DNA of 64,000 nucleotides. Origin: CAYUVF01 sp964448045 (GTDB lineage Bacteria > Bacteroidota > Rhodothermia > Rhodothermales > Salinibacteraceae). Each line of letters starts with the position of its first letter. Within the stretch, counting starts at the first letter, position 1. Positions 8,577 to 16,580 of the stretch are shown in pieces. The stretch spans positions 3,929-67,928 of the forward strand of contig CAYUVF010000018.1 in NCBI GenBank assembly GCA_964448045.1, given 5' to 3'. The translations under genes and the position numbers were made by a program. The notes under the pieces are model-generated. The model was not told where the DNA came from. It ran no database searches and saw nothing but the letters and a program-made list of their open reading frames with translations.

Positions 8577-9006
8577 AAATACCGTTGTGTGGCAAAGGCC
8601 CCGACTGCCGGATTTAGACCCTGTTTTCATTCATGTTTCAGGGCTCCGAGCGGCCCCGATGGGCCGCAGGTCACCCCCTGGGTGCAAATCGCCCCCGACC
8701 TCGGCCCGTAGCTCTACTACGAACCCCCGTCGAGGTCCGATTTTCGCCGCGTTGTTGCGTGCGCTCGCCATCTGATTCAACATCAAAACGAGTTCTTATA
8801 CCCGTTGCGAAAGTTGAGCGTACACTTGAAGAAAGAGCACCTGAATCATCGGAACCAACGTCATCCCCGACATGATCGGGGATCCAGTCTGCAAAGGTGT
8901 CTTCTGGATTCCCGCTTTACTGGCGTGCGTCGCTTCGCTCGTCTCGCGGGAATGACAGCTCTATTGTGCACAGCGATCCTGAGCATTTGGTATTAGGCTG
9001 CCCCGA
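8577..9006. other. Intergenic between SLBB export gene and Wzz gene
   Basis: No coding frame with a recognisable protein was found in these 430 bases. The middle holds the 97-bp palindromic repeat described separately; the part next to 8577 must contain the Wzz gene's leader. The SLBB gene ends at 9007 without an obvious intrinsic terminator directly after it. Confidence 0.5.
8860..8956. repeat. Palindromic intergenic repeat, about 97 bp
   Basis: The outer arms read GTCATCCCCG and CGGGAATGAC, an imperfect inverted repeat. An inner pair GGATCCAG / CTGGATTCCCG flanks a 16-nt centre, and GCTTCGCTC lies in the right arm. The whole has the form of the REP-like GTCATTCCCG...GGAATGAC elements scattered in many bacterial genomes, with no coding capacity. 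A related fragment lies near 5391-5454. Confidence 0.6.
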
Positions 9007-12000
9007 TCAGTTGAACGCCCGCGTTGCGAGGACGATGATCGTGAGCGCACTGGAGAGAATACCGGTAACGTCGCGGATGGTTTGGCCGATGTCGACTTGC
9101 TGCTGCTCGGGCTTGGGCGGTTCCTGAGTAACGCGGATGATGGCGCCGTCGTCGACCTCGGGCGTCAGCCGAAACCAGCCGGTCTTCACCTTGAAGGTCG
9201 CTCCGGAGGCCTGCGTCAGGAAGATATTTTCCGAGTCGTCCATAGCGCCACCGGCCCGGTCCAGATAATACTCGACGCGGCGGCCCGGCTGAAACTTGAT
9301 CAGCCCTTCGTTGGCGACGTTCCCCCGCACGGCCACCGTGTTGGGCTGCGGCGGAATCACCACTTCATCGCCGGCCTGCAGAATGACATCGCTGTCGCGA
9401 TCGCCCCGGATCGCCCGGCCCATCTCGACGATGACCTGCTCGTCACCCCGGAGCAGCCGCCCGCCCTTTGGATACGCCGTCGACCGCACTCCACCCGCGC
9501 GCTGAATGAGATTGGAGAGCGTTTCGTTGTCTTGTAGGAGCGTATAATCGCCCGGAAAGCGCACCTCGCCGCGCACGGTCACCGTCTCCTGTGGCTGGAA
9601 GCCCGGATCGGTGCGCACGTAGACCCGGTCGCGGTGTTGCAATTGGAACGAGCGGGCCGCCTGCAGGGCGCGCGTCGTGTCGGTGAGGCCAAAGCTGACG
9701 CGGGTATCCGCGGGGTCATCGGTAAGCGGTACTTCCATCGTCACGGCCCGCTGCCCATCACTCTCCTCATCGGGCAGGCGGGTCACCTCGACGGCCTGGA
9801 GCGAGGCCCCTTCGCGAAAGCCCTCGGCCTGGAGGATGAGGTCCTTGAGCGTCAGATTCTCTCGGTACATGTACTGGCCCGGCTCTTTCACGGCCCCGCT
9901 GATCTCGACGAACCGGTCGCGGATGACTTCGACGTCGAGGGGGTAGATGCGAATTTCGTCACCGGGGCGCAGCGGCTCATCGGCGAAGCCGTCGCCGTCG
10001 AGCGCATCCCCAAGGTGAAATGGAATGACGCGCTCCGAGCGGCCATCGAGCGACTCCCGGTACAGATCAGCTCGGCCCTTGAAGACGTTCTTGAGGTACT
10101 CGTCGTCAGCCAAGCCCCCCGCCGTGAAGAGCAGATCCCCCACCGTCATCTCGTCCCGATAGGCGTAGTAGCCCGGCTGGCGCACCTGCCCCGTGATCCG
10201 AACCGTGCGCTCCGCTTCCAGATCGCGCACCGACGCCACATGCAGGCTATCCCCCGGACGGAGGACCACGTTGGCCGTCGGCGCATCGGCCATAACGTCC
10301 TCGATGTTGAGGGAGCGAACGGCCGCGTTCAGATTCTCATTGAGGCGGAAGAGTTGCGCGCGTTGGCGGTAGGCGTCGCCCCTCAGGCCATCGGCGCGCT
10401 CGATAAGGTCACGCACGGTGCGCAGGCTGTCACTCAGTTCATACCGCCCCGGCTGAAAGACGGCGCCGCCTACGCTGGCCGCTTCGACCTGGGCGGACAC
10501 GGCCGGTTCGCTGGCCTCCATGATCGAGAGGATGCGCACGCGATCTCCATCGGCCAGAGGAACGGGCTGCCGGCCGCTTCGCGCGGCGTTCAGGTTGAAG
10601 TCGAGCACCCGCCGCGCCACGGTAAATTCCTCCCGCTCCTCAAACGGCACGATGCGCTCGATCTGGAAGCGTTTCGTGTACGCCTCGGGGTTGAGCCCAC
10701 CTGCGTATTCGAGCAGATCGGTAAACGTCTCGTCCGCTTTCATCTCGTAGAAGGCCGGCCGCTTGACGGCGCCCTGAATGCCGACCGTCCGTCCCCGCGG
10801 CGGAATGAAAATATAGTCGTTACTCTGGAGCTGCACCGGATTGGGCTCGGATCCGCGCAGCAGATAATTGTAGAGATCGACCGTTGCCACCACCTCGCCG
10901 TCGCGCACCACTTTGATGTTGCGCAGGCTGCCACGCTCCAACGGGCCGCCCACACTGTAGAGCGCATTGAAGACGGTCGAGTAGCTGCTCACCGTATACC
11001 CGCCCGGCTGCGCCACCTCGCCCAGCACAAAGACCTGCACGGGACGCACCCGCGTCACCGTCAGGTCCATGTAGATCGTCGGGGGATCGGAGGAAAGGCC
11101 GGCGAAATCCTGGGAGAGCCACGAGCGCATGTCGCGACGCAGCTCGTCGAGCCGCTTGCCGGCTACCGTGAACTGACCGACTTCCGGAATGTAGACGCGC
11201 CCCTCGCGATCGACCTGCAAATCGCGCTGCAGATCGGTGCCGCCCCAGAGCGTCAGGCGCAACTCGTCGTTGGGCCCGACGATGTAGCCGTCGTCCACCG
11301 GGCCCACGGGGCTTGGGCGAAACGACGCCGGGACCTCATCGAAGGTGTTGTAGCCAAAATAGTCGAGCTCGGCGCGCCGGGCGCGCGGCTGCCGGTCGCG
11401 GTCGCGGTCCACTTGCTCCGAGGTGATGAGGAGGCGCTGATTGGTCCGCAAGACGGTGCTCGTATCCGCGGCCCCCACACGCACGAACAGCGGCCAAGTC
11501 CCGGCCGATGTGTCACTGGGCACTGTGTAGCTCCCGCCCCACACGCCATCAATCACCGATCCGCTGATGCGCTGCACGCCTTCAACGCGCGCCGTGTCGC
11601 CCGACGTCGTCAGAAAAAACGGCTCCACGCGCTGGATGATGTCGGCCTCCTCGTTGCGGAGCGGAACCTCCACCTGCACGGCCTGAGGCAGGCGATCCAT
11701 CCGCAGCGTATCGGGGCTGATGGTGGCCTGGCCCGAAAGCGTAGGGAGCGTTCGCCCCGCCGTGGGCGCGCTGACGCCTGCCAGCGAAGCACCCTCCCGG
11801 CTCGACCGCACCGCCTGCAGTAGCGCCTGGATCCGCGCTTCGGGAATGCCCAACTCGCGGGCGCGGCGAATCGCCTGATCGGGATTCGAGAGGTCGATGC
11901 CCAGTTGACGGGCCCGCTCGCGGGCCTCCTCCGGGGTGAGTCCCTGTCGATCCAATTCGCGCTGGACCGACTCGGGGATGTTCTGGGCCTGCGCAGCCCC

Positions 12001-12063
12001 CCCCGTTCCCACAAATCCTACAACAATGACCAGTAGCAGCAGGGCTGCGCTGCGATGCAGCAT
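9007..12063 (-). CDS. Giant SLBB-domain polysaccharide export protein (Wza-like)
   Basis: A 1018-residue envelope protein. It starts with a signal peptide (LLLLVIVVGFVGTGGAAQAQ, cleavage near residue 26) and then an alpha-helical region. A poly-export domain follows with YIVGPNDELRLTLWGG and VDREGRVYIPEVG. Seven SLBB-like repeats can be picked out by their G-x-V-x-x-P-G-x-Y cores: VFVLGEVAQPGGY, GIQGAVKRPAFY, SVGGAVFQPGRY, RITGQVRQPGYY, EISGAVKEPGQY, TVRGEVRFPGDY and AVRGNVANEGLI. The C-terminus is a hydrophobic helix (ILSSALTIIVLATRAF). Classic Wza has about 380 residues and two or three such domains, so this is a much extended form. It would build the outer-membrane channel for the polysaccharide. 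The ATG at 12063 is the one that gives the signal peptide. Confidence 0.88.
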   Translation of the reverse strand: MLHRSAALLLLVIVVGFVGTGGAAQAQNIPESVQRELDRQGLTPEEARERARQLGIDLSNPDQAIRRARELGIPEARIQALLQAVRSSREGASLAGVSAPTAGRTLPTLSGQATISPDTLRMDRLPQAVQVEVPLRNEEADIIQRVEPFFLTTSGDTARVEGVQRISGSVIDGVWGGSYTVPSDTSAGTWPLFVRVGAADTSTVLRTNQRLLITSEQVDRDRDRQPRARRAELDYFGYNTFDEVPASFRPSPVGPVDDGYIVGPNDELRLTLWGGTDLQRDLQVDREGRVYIPEVGQFTVAGKRLDELRRDMRSWLSQDFAGLSSDPPTIYMDLTVTRVRPVQVFVLGEVAQPGGYTVSSYSTVFNALYSVGGPLERGSLRNIKVVRDGEVVATVDLYNYLLRGSEPNPVQLQSNDYIFIPPRGRTVGIQGAVKRPAFYEMKADETFTDLLEYAGGLNPEAYTKRFQIERIVPFEEREEFTVARRVLDFNLNAARSGRQPVPLADGDRVRILSIMEASEPAVSAQVEAASVGGAVFQPGRYELSDSLRTVRDLIERADGLRGDAYRQRAQLFRLNENLNAAVRSLNIEDVMADAPTANVVLRPGDSLHVASVRDLEAERTVRITGQVRQPGYYAYRDEMTVGDLLFTAGGLADDEYLKNVFKGRADLYRESLDGRSERVIPFHLGDALDGDGFADEPLRPGDEIRIYPLDVEVIRDRFVEISGAVKEPGQYMYRENLTLKDLILQAEGFREGASLQAVEVTRLPDEESDGQRAVTMEVPLTDDPADTRVSFGLTDTTRALQAARSFQLQHRDRVYVRTDPGFQPQETVTVRGEVRFPGDYTLLQDNETLSNLIQRAGGVRSTAYPKGGRLLRGDEQVIVEMGRAIRGDRDSDVILQAGDEVVIPPQPNTVAVRGNVANEGLIKFQPGRRVEYYLDRAGGAMDDSENIFLTQASGATFKVKTGWFRLTPEVDDGAIIRVTQEPPKPEQQQVDIGQTIRDVTGILSSALTIIVLATRAFN

Positions 12064-12438
12064 AAGACGTAATTCCTCAGTGAGTGACAACGTGGAGCAC
12101 AACCGTGCCGACCAGGCAGCCCATGGCACAACGATGGGGCCCAGCCGGGCGCCGCGGGGTAAAGCAGCGCGTCGACCGGGCATACAATGCCACAAGCATG
12201 CCGACTTGATTTCACAAAGTGCCCCGCATGACCCATACTGTCAAGTCCGGGGGGCAGTCGCGGTCATCTTACGGGGCTCTTCATACGAGTACGCCGCCGA
12301 TTCTCGCTCGCTTCCACGCGCGGCGCCCCGGCGATTCGCTTGCAGCAGACGCCCTTCTCTGCCGAACGATCCGCCCCGCTGCAGAAATTTTTTCCGGCGG
12401 CGTCCATGTCCCATCCGTCCCCAAATCGGCCCCACCAC
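12064..12438. other. Upstream region of the SLBB export gene
   Basis: These 375 bases hold no supported gene; the frames crossing them are short and look random. It should contain the SLBB promoter, since the preceding cysN/C transcript is ended by a strong terminator at 12439-12466. I could not identify a confident promoter. Confidence 0.4.
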
Positions 12439-12466
12439 AAAAGGCCGACCGCCGAAGCGGCCGGCC
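12439..12466 (-). terminator. Strong intrinsic terminator after cysN/C
   Basis: On the minus strand a 10-bp stem (GGCCGGCCGC with GCGGTCGGCC, one G-T wobble) closes a TTCG tetraloop and is followed by TTTT. It lies about 46 bp beyond the cysN/C stop codon, where the ugd-uxs-cysD-cysN/C transcript would end. Confidence 0.85.
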
Positions 12467-12512
12467 CGTGTGAGGCGCTCTGGTAGTGTCACTGGGATCT
12501 GGTAGTGCCGGC

Positions 12513-14423
12513 TCACGGCCGGGGTGGAATCAATCCCTGCGCTTCCAATAATTCGATGACGGTGTCGACGCTCTCCTCAATCGTCTGCGCATCCGTGTCG
12601 AGCACGAGCTCCGGATCGACCGGCGCCTCGTACGGCGCCGAGATACCGGTAAAGTTCGTGATATCGCCGCGCTCGGCTTTCTCGTAGAGCCCCTTCGGAT
12701 CGCGCTCCTTGCACGTTTCGATGTCGGCATCGACGTGCACCTCGACGAACCGGCCGTCGGGCACGAGCGACCGCACCTGATCGCGATCTTCCTGATAGGG
12801 CGAGACGAACGTGCAGAGCGTCAGGTTGCCCTGTTCGAAGAAGAGCCGGGCCACCTCGCCGACGCGCCGGATGTTCTCCTTGCGGTCGGCCGCCGTAAAG
12901 CCGAGGTCGCCGCAGAGCCCATGGCGGACGTTGTCGCCGTCGAGCATTATCGTCTGCAGGCCGCGCTCGAAGAGCCGCTGCTCCACGTTGCGGGCCACGG
13001 TCGACTTGCCCGAGCCGGAGAAGCCGGTGAACCAGAGCACGGCGGCCTTGTGCTCATTCTGCTGCTCGCGCGCCTCGCGGTCGATGTTGAGCCCTTCCCA
13101 GACGACGTTCGGCGAGCTCGTGCGCGTCGCTTTCTCGACGCTCTCTTCACCCACCGGCGTAATGTCCTGCGCGACGCCGCGAATCATCCCCGCCGCGACG
13201 GTCTCATTCGTGTCGGGGTCGATCATGATGAAGGCGCCCGTCTGCCGGTTGATGCGGTACGGGTCGATGAAGAGCGGATCGCCCGTGGTGATCTCGACGC
13301 GGCCGATGTCGTTGAGCTCAAACGTGTCGACCGACTCGCGGTGCAGCGTGTCGACGTTAATCCGATAGACGATCGTCGAGACGAAGCCCTGCACGCGGCG
13401 CGTCGTGTGCTGGATGATGTAGGCCTTATCCTGCTGCATTGGCTGCTCGCTCATCCAGCAGAGATCCGCGTCGACCCCGCGGGTCACCTCCGGCTGATTG
13501 CGCGAGCGGACGATCATGTCGCCCCGGCTGATGTCGAGTTCATCCTCCACCTCGACCACGACCGATTCGCCCGGGCCGGCCTCGTCCCGCTCGCCGTCGA
13601 GCGTGACGATGGAGTCGACTCTGGTGACTTTGCCCGAGGGCAGCACCGTGATCTCCTCATCGGGCCGGATGGTCCCCGATGCGATCTGTCCGGCATACCC
13701 CCGGAAGTCCTGATTCGGACGGATGACGTTTTGGACGGGAAAGCGGAAGTCGACCTGGTTGCGATCGGCCTGGGGCTTGACGCTTTCCAGGACGTGGAGT
13801 AGCGTCGCGCCGTTATACCACGGCATGTGGTCGCCCGCATCGACCACGTTGTCGCCCTTCAGCGCCGAGATCGGAATGTACGTGATGTCGCTGATGTCGA
13901 GTTGCTCGGAGAACTCCCGATAGTCGTCGACGATGTCGCGGTAGACCTGCTCGTCGTAGCCCACGAGGTCCATCTTGTTAACCGCGACGATCATGTGCGG
14001 GATCTGCAGAAGCGAGGCGATGAAGCCGTGGCGCTTCGTGTGTGGCAGCATGCCCTTCCGCGCATCGATGAGCACGATGGCCAGCCCCGCCGTCGAGGCG
14101 CCGGTAACCATGTTGCGAGTGTACTGGACGTGCCCCGGCGTGTCGGCGATGATAAACTTGCGCTTGGGCGTAGCGAAGTAGCGGTACGCCACGTCGATCG
14201 TGATGCCCTGCTCGCGCTCGGCGCGGAGGCCGTCGGTGAGGAGCGCCAGCTCCAGCTCTTCATCGGTGGTCGCGGCGCCGTCGCCCGCTTGCCCGTTCGA
14301 GGCCTCGCGGATCTTTTCGAGGCGGTCGTCGAAGATGGCCTGCGTGTCGTAAAGGAGCCGCCCGATCAGCGTGCTCTTGCCGTCATCGACGCTGCCGGCG
14401 GTGGTAAAGCGAAGTAAATCCAT
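12513..14423 (-). CDS. cysNC: Bifunctional sulfate adenylyltransferase subunit 1 / adenylylsulfate kinase
   Basis: A 636-residue NodQ-like fusion. The N-terminal GTPase (CysN) has the P-loop GSVDDGKST at residues 10-18, DTPGH at 94-98 and NKMDL, and it drives ATP sulfurylase. The C-terminal APS kinase (CysC) starts near 462 with P-loop GFSGSGKST at 467-475 and has MLDGDNVRHGL near 493-503. Together with CysD it makes APS from sulfate and ATP, then PAPS. The ATG at 14423 gives MDLLRFTTAG, the normal start. It is the last gene of the ugd-uxs-cysD-cysNC run and is followed by an intrinsic terminator. Confidence 0.95.
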   Translation of the reverse strand: MDLLRFTTAGSVDDGKSTLIGRLLYDTQAIFDDRLEKIREASNGQAGDGAATTDEELELALLTDGLRAEREQGITIDVAYRYFATPKRKFIIADTPGHVQYTRNMVTGASTAGLAIVLIDARKGMLPHTKRHGFIASLLQIPHMIVAVNKMDLVGYDEQVYRDIVDDYREFSEQLDISDITYIPISALKGDNVVDAGDHMPWYNGATLLHVLESVKPQADRNQVDFRFPVQNVIRPNQDFRGYAGQIASGTIRPDEEITVLPSGKVTRVDSIVTLDGERDEAGPGESVVVEVEDELDISRGDMIVRSRNQPEVTRGVDADLCWMSEQPMQQDKAYIIQHTTRRVQGFVSTIVYRINVDTLHRESVDTFELNDIGRVEITTGDPLFIDPYRINRQTGAFIMIDPDTNETVAAGMIRGVAQDITPVGEESVEKATRTSSPNVVWEGLNIDREAREQQNEHKAAVLWFTGFSGSGKSTVARNVEQRLFERGLQTIMLDGDNVRHGLCGDLGFTAADRKENIRRVGEVARLFFEQGNLTLCTFVSPYQEDRDQVRSLVPDGRFVEVHVDADIETCKERDPKGLYEKAERGDITNFTGISAPYEAPVDPELVLDTDAQTIEESVDTVIELLEAQGLIPPRP

Positions 14424-14474
14424 TGCGATTGGCGAACTGCGAAGGTTGAATTTCGAATGGGTGCGTTGACGAGC

Positions 14475-14526
14475 GATTCGACATTCGTCACTCGTCATTC
14501 GACATTAGAATCATTCGACATTAGAA
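14475..14526. repeat. Tandem 16-bp repeat at the end of cysD
   Basis: TCATTCGACATTAGAA occurs twice in direct tandem at 14495-14510 and 14511-14526, the second copy including the cysD stop codon. A degenerate third unit (GATTCGACATTCG) starts at 14475. The 97-bp gap between cysD and cysN/C consists largely of this material. Confidence 0.8.
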
Positions 14527-15432
14527 ATAGCCGCGCCGCTTGCGGTCTTCCATCGCGGCCTCGGAGCGCTTGTCGTCGGCGCGGGCGCCGCGCTCGGTGA
14601 CCTTGGCGGTGGCGACCTCCTCGATCACTTGCTCGATCGTGTCGGCCTCGGATTCGACGGCGCCGGTGCACGTCATGTCGCCGATCGTGCGGAAGCGCAC
14701 CGTCTTCTCCTCGTAGTGCTCGCCCTCTTTCAGGGCAATGTAGGGCGACTTCGGTAGGAGCACGCCGTCGCGGTTGACGACCTCGCGCTCGTGGGCCAGA
14801 TAGAGGCTGGGGATCTCCAGACCCTCGCGCTGGATGTACTGCCACACGTCGAGCTCCGTCCAGTTGCTGAGCGGGAAGACGCGGAAGTGCTCGCCGGGGC
14901 GGCTCCGGCCGTTGTAGAGGTTCCAGAGCTCGGGCCGCTGGTTCTTCGGATCCCACTGGCCGAACTCGTCGCGGTGGGAGAAGAAGCGCTCCTTGGCGCG
15001 GGCCTTCTCCTCGTCGCGCCGGGCGCCGCCGAGGGCCGCGTCGAACTTGAACTCCTCGATCGCATCGAGCAGCGTCACGATCTGCAGCTTGTTGCGGCTC
15101 GCGTTCGGCCCTTCCTCTTCCGTGACGCGCCCTTTGTCGATCGACTCTTGCACCGTGCGCACGATGAGCCGCGCGCCGATCTCCTCCATCAGGCTGTCGC
15201 GGAAGTCGAGCGTTTCGGGGAAGTTGTGCCCCGTGTCGACGTGGAGGATCGGGAACGGGATCTTCGCCGGGAAGAAGGCCTTGCGAGCCAGGTGCACCAT
15301 CACGAGCGAGTCTTTTCCGCCCGAGAACATGAGCGTGGGACGCTCGAACTGCGCCTCCGTCTCACGCATCACATGGATGGCTTCGGATTCGAGGCGATCG
15401 AGATGCCGCGCCTCGTCTTCATGCATGGTCAT
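14521..15432 (-). CDS. cysD: Sulfate adenylyltransferase subunit 2
   Basis: A 303-residue ATP sulfurylase catalytic subunit, the normal length. The PP-loop SGGKDS is at residues 37-42, followed by VDTGHNFPETLDFRD and GGARRDEEKARAKERFFSHR, all classic CysD blocks. It ends with the usual GYF. It adenylates sulfate to APS in complex with the CysN part of the next gene. It lies 97 bp upstream of cysN/C, downstream of the UDP-sugar genes ugd and uxs. This grouping ties sulfate activation to polysaccharide synthesis. Confidence 0.95.
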   Translation of the reverse strand: MTMHEDEARHLDRLESEAIHVMRETEAQFERPTLMFSGGKDSLVMVHLARKAFFPAKIPFPILHVDTGHNFPETLDFRDSLMEEIGARLIVRTVQESIDKGRVTEEEGPNASRNKLQIVTLLDAIEEFKFDAALGGARRDEEKARAKERFFSHRDEFGQWDPKNQRPELWNLYNGRSRPGEHFRVFPLSNWTELDVWQYIQREGLEIPSLYLAHEREVVNRDGVLLPKSPYIALKEGEHYEEKTVRFRTIGDMTCTGAVESEADTIEQVIEEVATAKVTERGARADDKRSEAAMEDRKRRGYF

Positions 15433-15492
15433 AAGCAGCCAGGTAGATGGGATTCAAAAGAGCACATCGCAAACGAGCACGTCGGGCGCCGA

Positions 15493-16473
15493 TTACGCCT
15501 CCGCTTTCTCCGCAGCAGTCGTTTCAATGCCCAGCGCCTCGCGGAAATAATCGAGCGTGCGGCGCAGGCCCTCCGAGCGGTCGACCTTCGGCGCCCAATC
15601 GAGCACCTCGCGCGCTTTGCTGATGTCGGGCTCGCGCACCTGCGGGTCGTCCTTCGGGAGCGGCTCGTACGTGATCGTGCTGTCGGTGCCGGTCAGCTGA
15701 ATGATTTCCTCGGCGAACTCCTTGATGGTGATCTCATCGGGATTGCCGATGTTGACGGGCGCGACCTCGTCGCTCATCAGCAGGCGATAGATGCCGTCGA
15801 CCAGATCGGTCACGTAGCAGAACGAGCGCGTCTGGCTCCCGTCGCCGTAGACGGTGAGCGGCTCGCCGCGGAGGGCCTGCTCCATGAACGTCGGCAGCGC
15901 CCGCCCGTCGCCGATCCGCATGCGCGGGCCGTACGTGTTAAAGATGCGGACGATGCGCGTTTCGACGCCGTGGTAGCGGTGGTACGCCATCGCGAGCGCC
16001 TCGGCGAAGCGCTTGGCCTCGTCGTAGACGCCGCGCTGCCCCACCGGATTTACGTTGCCCCAGTAGTCCTCGGGCTGTGGGTGGATCTGCGGGTCGCCGT
16101 AGACCTCGCTCGTCGAGGCGAGCAGGAACCGGGCGTCCTTGGCCTTCGCCAGCCCCAGCGCCTTGTGCGTCCCCAGTGCGCCCACCTTGAGCGTCTGGAT
16201 CGGCAGGCGCAGGTAGTCATCGGGCGAGGCGGGACTCGCAAAGTGCAGGATGTAATCCAGCGGCCCGTTGACGTGCAGGTAATCCGTCACGTCGTACTTG
16301 ACGAAGCGGAACCGCTCCTGCCCGAGTTCGATCAGGTGCGCGATGTTATCGGCATTGCCGGTGATCAGATTGTCCAGGCAGATGACCTGATGGCCTTCTT
16401 CGATCAGCCGGTCGCAGAGATGCGAGCCGAGGAAGCCGGCGCCTCCGGTGATCAGCGTGCGGGGTTGACTCAT
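15493..16473 (-). CDS. UDP-glucuronate decarboxylase (UDP-xylose synthase)
   Basis: A 326-residue extended SDR. GGAGFLG at 10-16 binds NAD; STSEVYGDP (about 120-128) and Y150xxxK154 (VYDEAK) form the active site. The stretch HPQPEDYWGNVNPVGQRG preceding the Tyr is diagnostic for UDP-glucuronate decarboxylases as opposed to dTDP-glucose dehydratases. It would turn UDP-glucuronate from the adjacent ugd product into UDP-xylose. The ATG at 16473 (MSQPRTLITGG) places the Rossmann motif at the N-terminus as in homologues. Confidence 0.9.
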   Translation of the reverse strand: MSQPRTLITGGAGFLGSHLCDRLIEEGHQVICLDNLITGNADNIAHLIELGQERFRFVKYDVTDYLHVNGPLDYILHFASPASPDDYLRLPIQTLKVGALGTHKALGLAKAKDARFLLASTSEVYGDPQIHPQPEDYWGNVNPVGQRGVYDEAKRFAEALAMAYHRYHGVETRIVRIFNTYGPRMRIGDGRALPTFMEQALRGEPLTVYGDGSQTRSFCYVTDLVDGIYRLLMSDEVAPVNIGNPDEITIKEFAEEIIQLTGTDSTITYEPLPKDDPQVREPDISKAREVLDWAPKVDRSEGLRRTLDYFREALGIETTAAEKAEA

Positions 16474-16502
16474 AGTATACCAGCGTCGTTGAGGGTAAAG
16501 GA

Positions 16503-16547
16503 GTGGACGGGTAGACGCACGGACGGTTTTCACGTTCACCCGTCCAT
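16503..16547. repeat. Inverted repeat of a dispersed TGGACGGGT motif
   Basis: GTGGACGGGT at 16503-16512 and ACCCGTCCAT at 16538-16547 form a near-perfect inverted pair between ugd and uxs. The same 14-mer TGGACGGGTGAACG occurs again at 63012-63025, between the GH97 gene and argH. Confidence 0.6.
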
Positions 16548-16580
16548 CCATCACCCATCCCAAATCCGGACGGACTTGCT

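Noticed and set aside
9634..11823. 729-codon open frame on the plus strand
   Set aside because: It lies antisense to the SLBB export gene, has no recognisable domain and reflects the high GC of the real gene.
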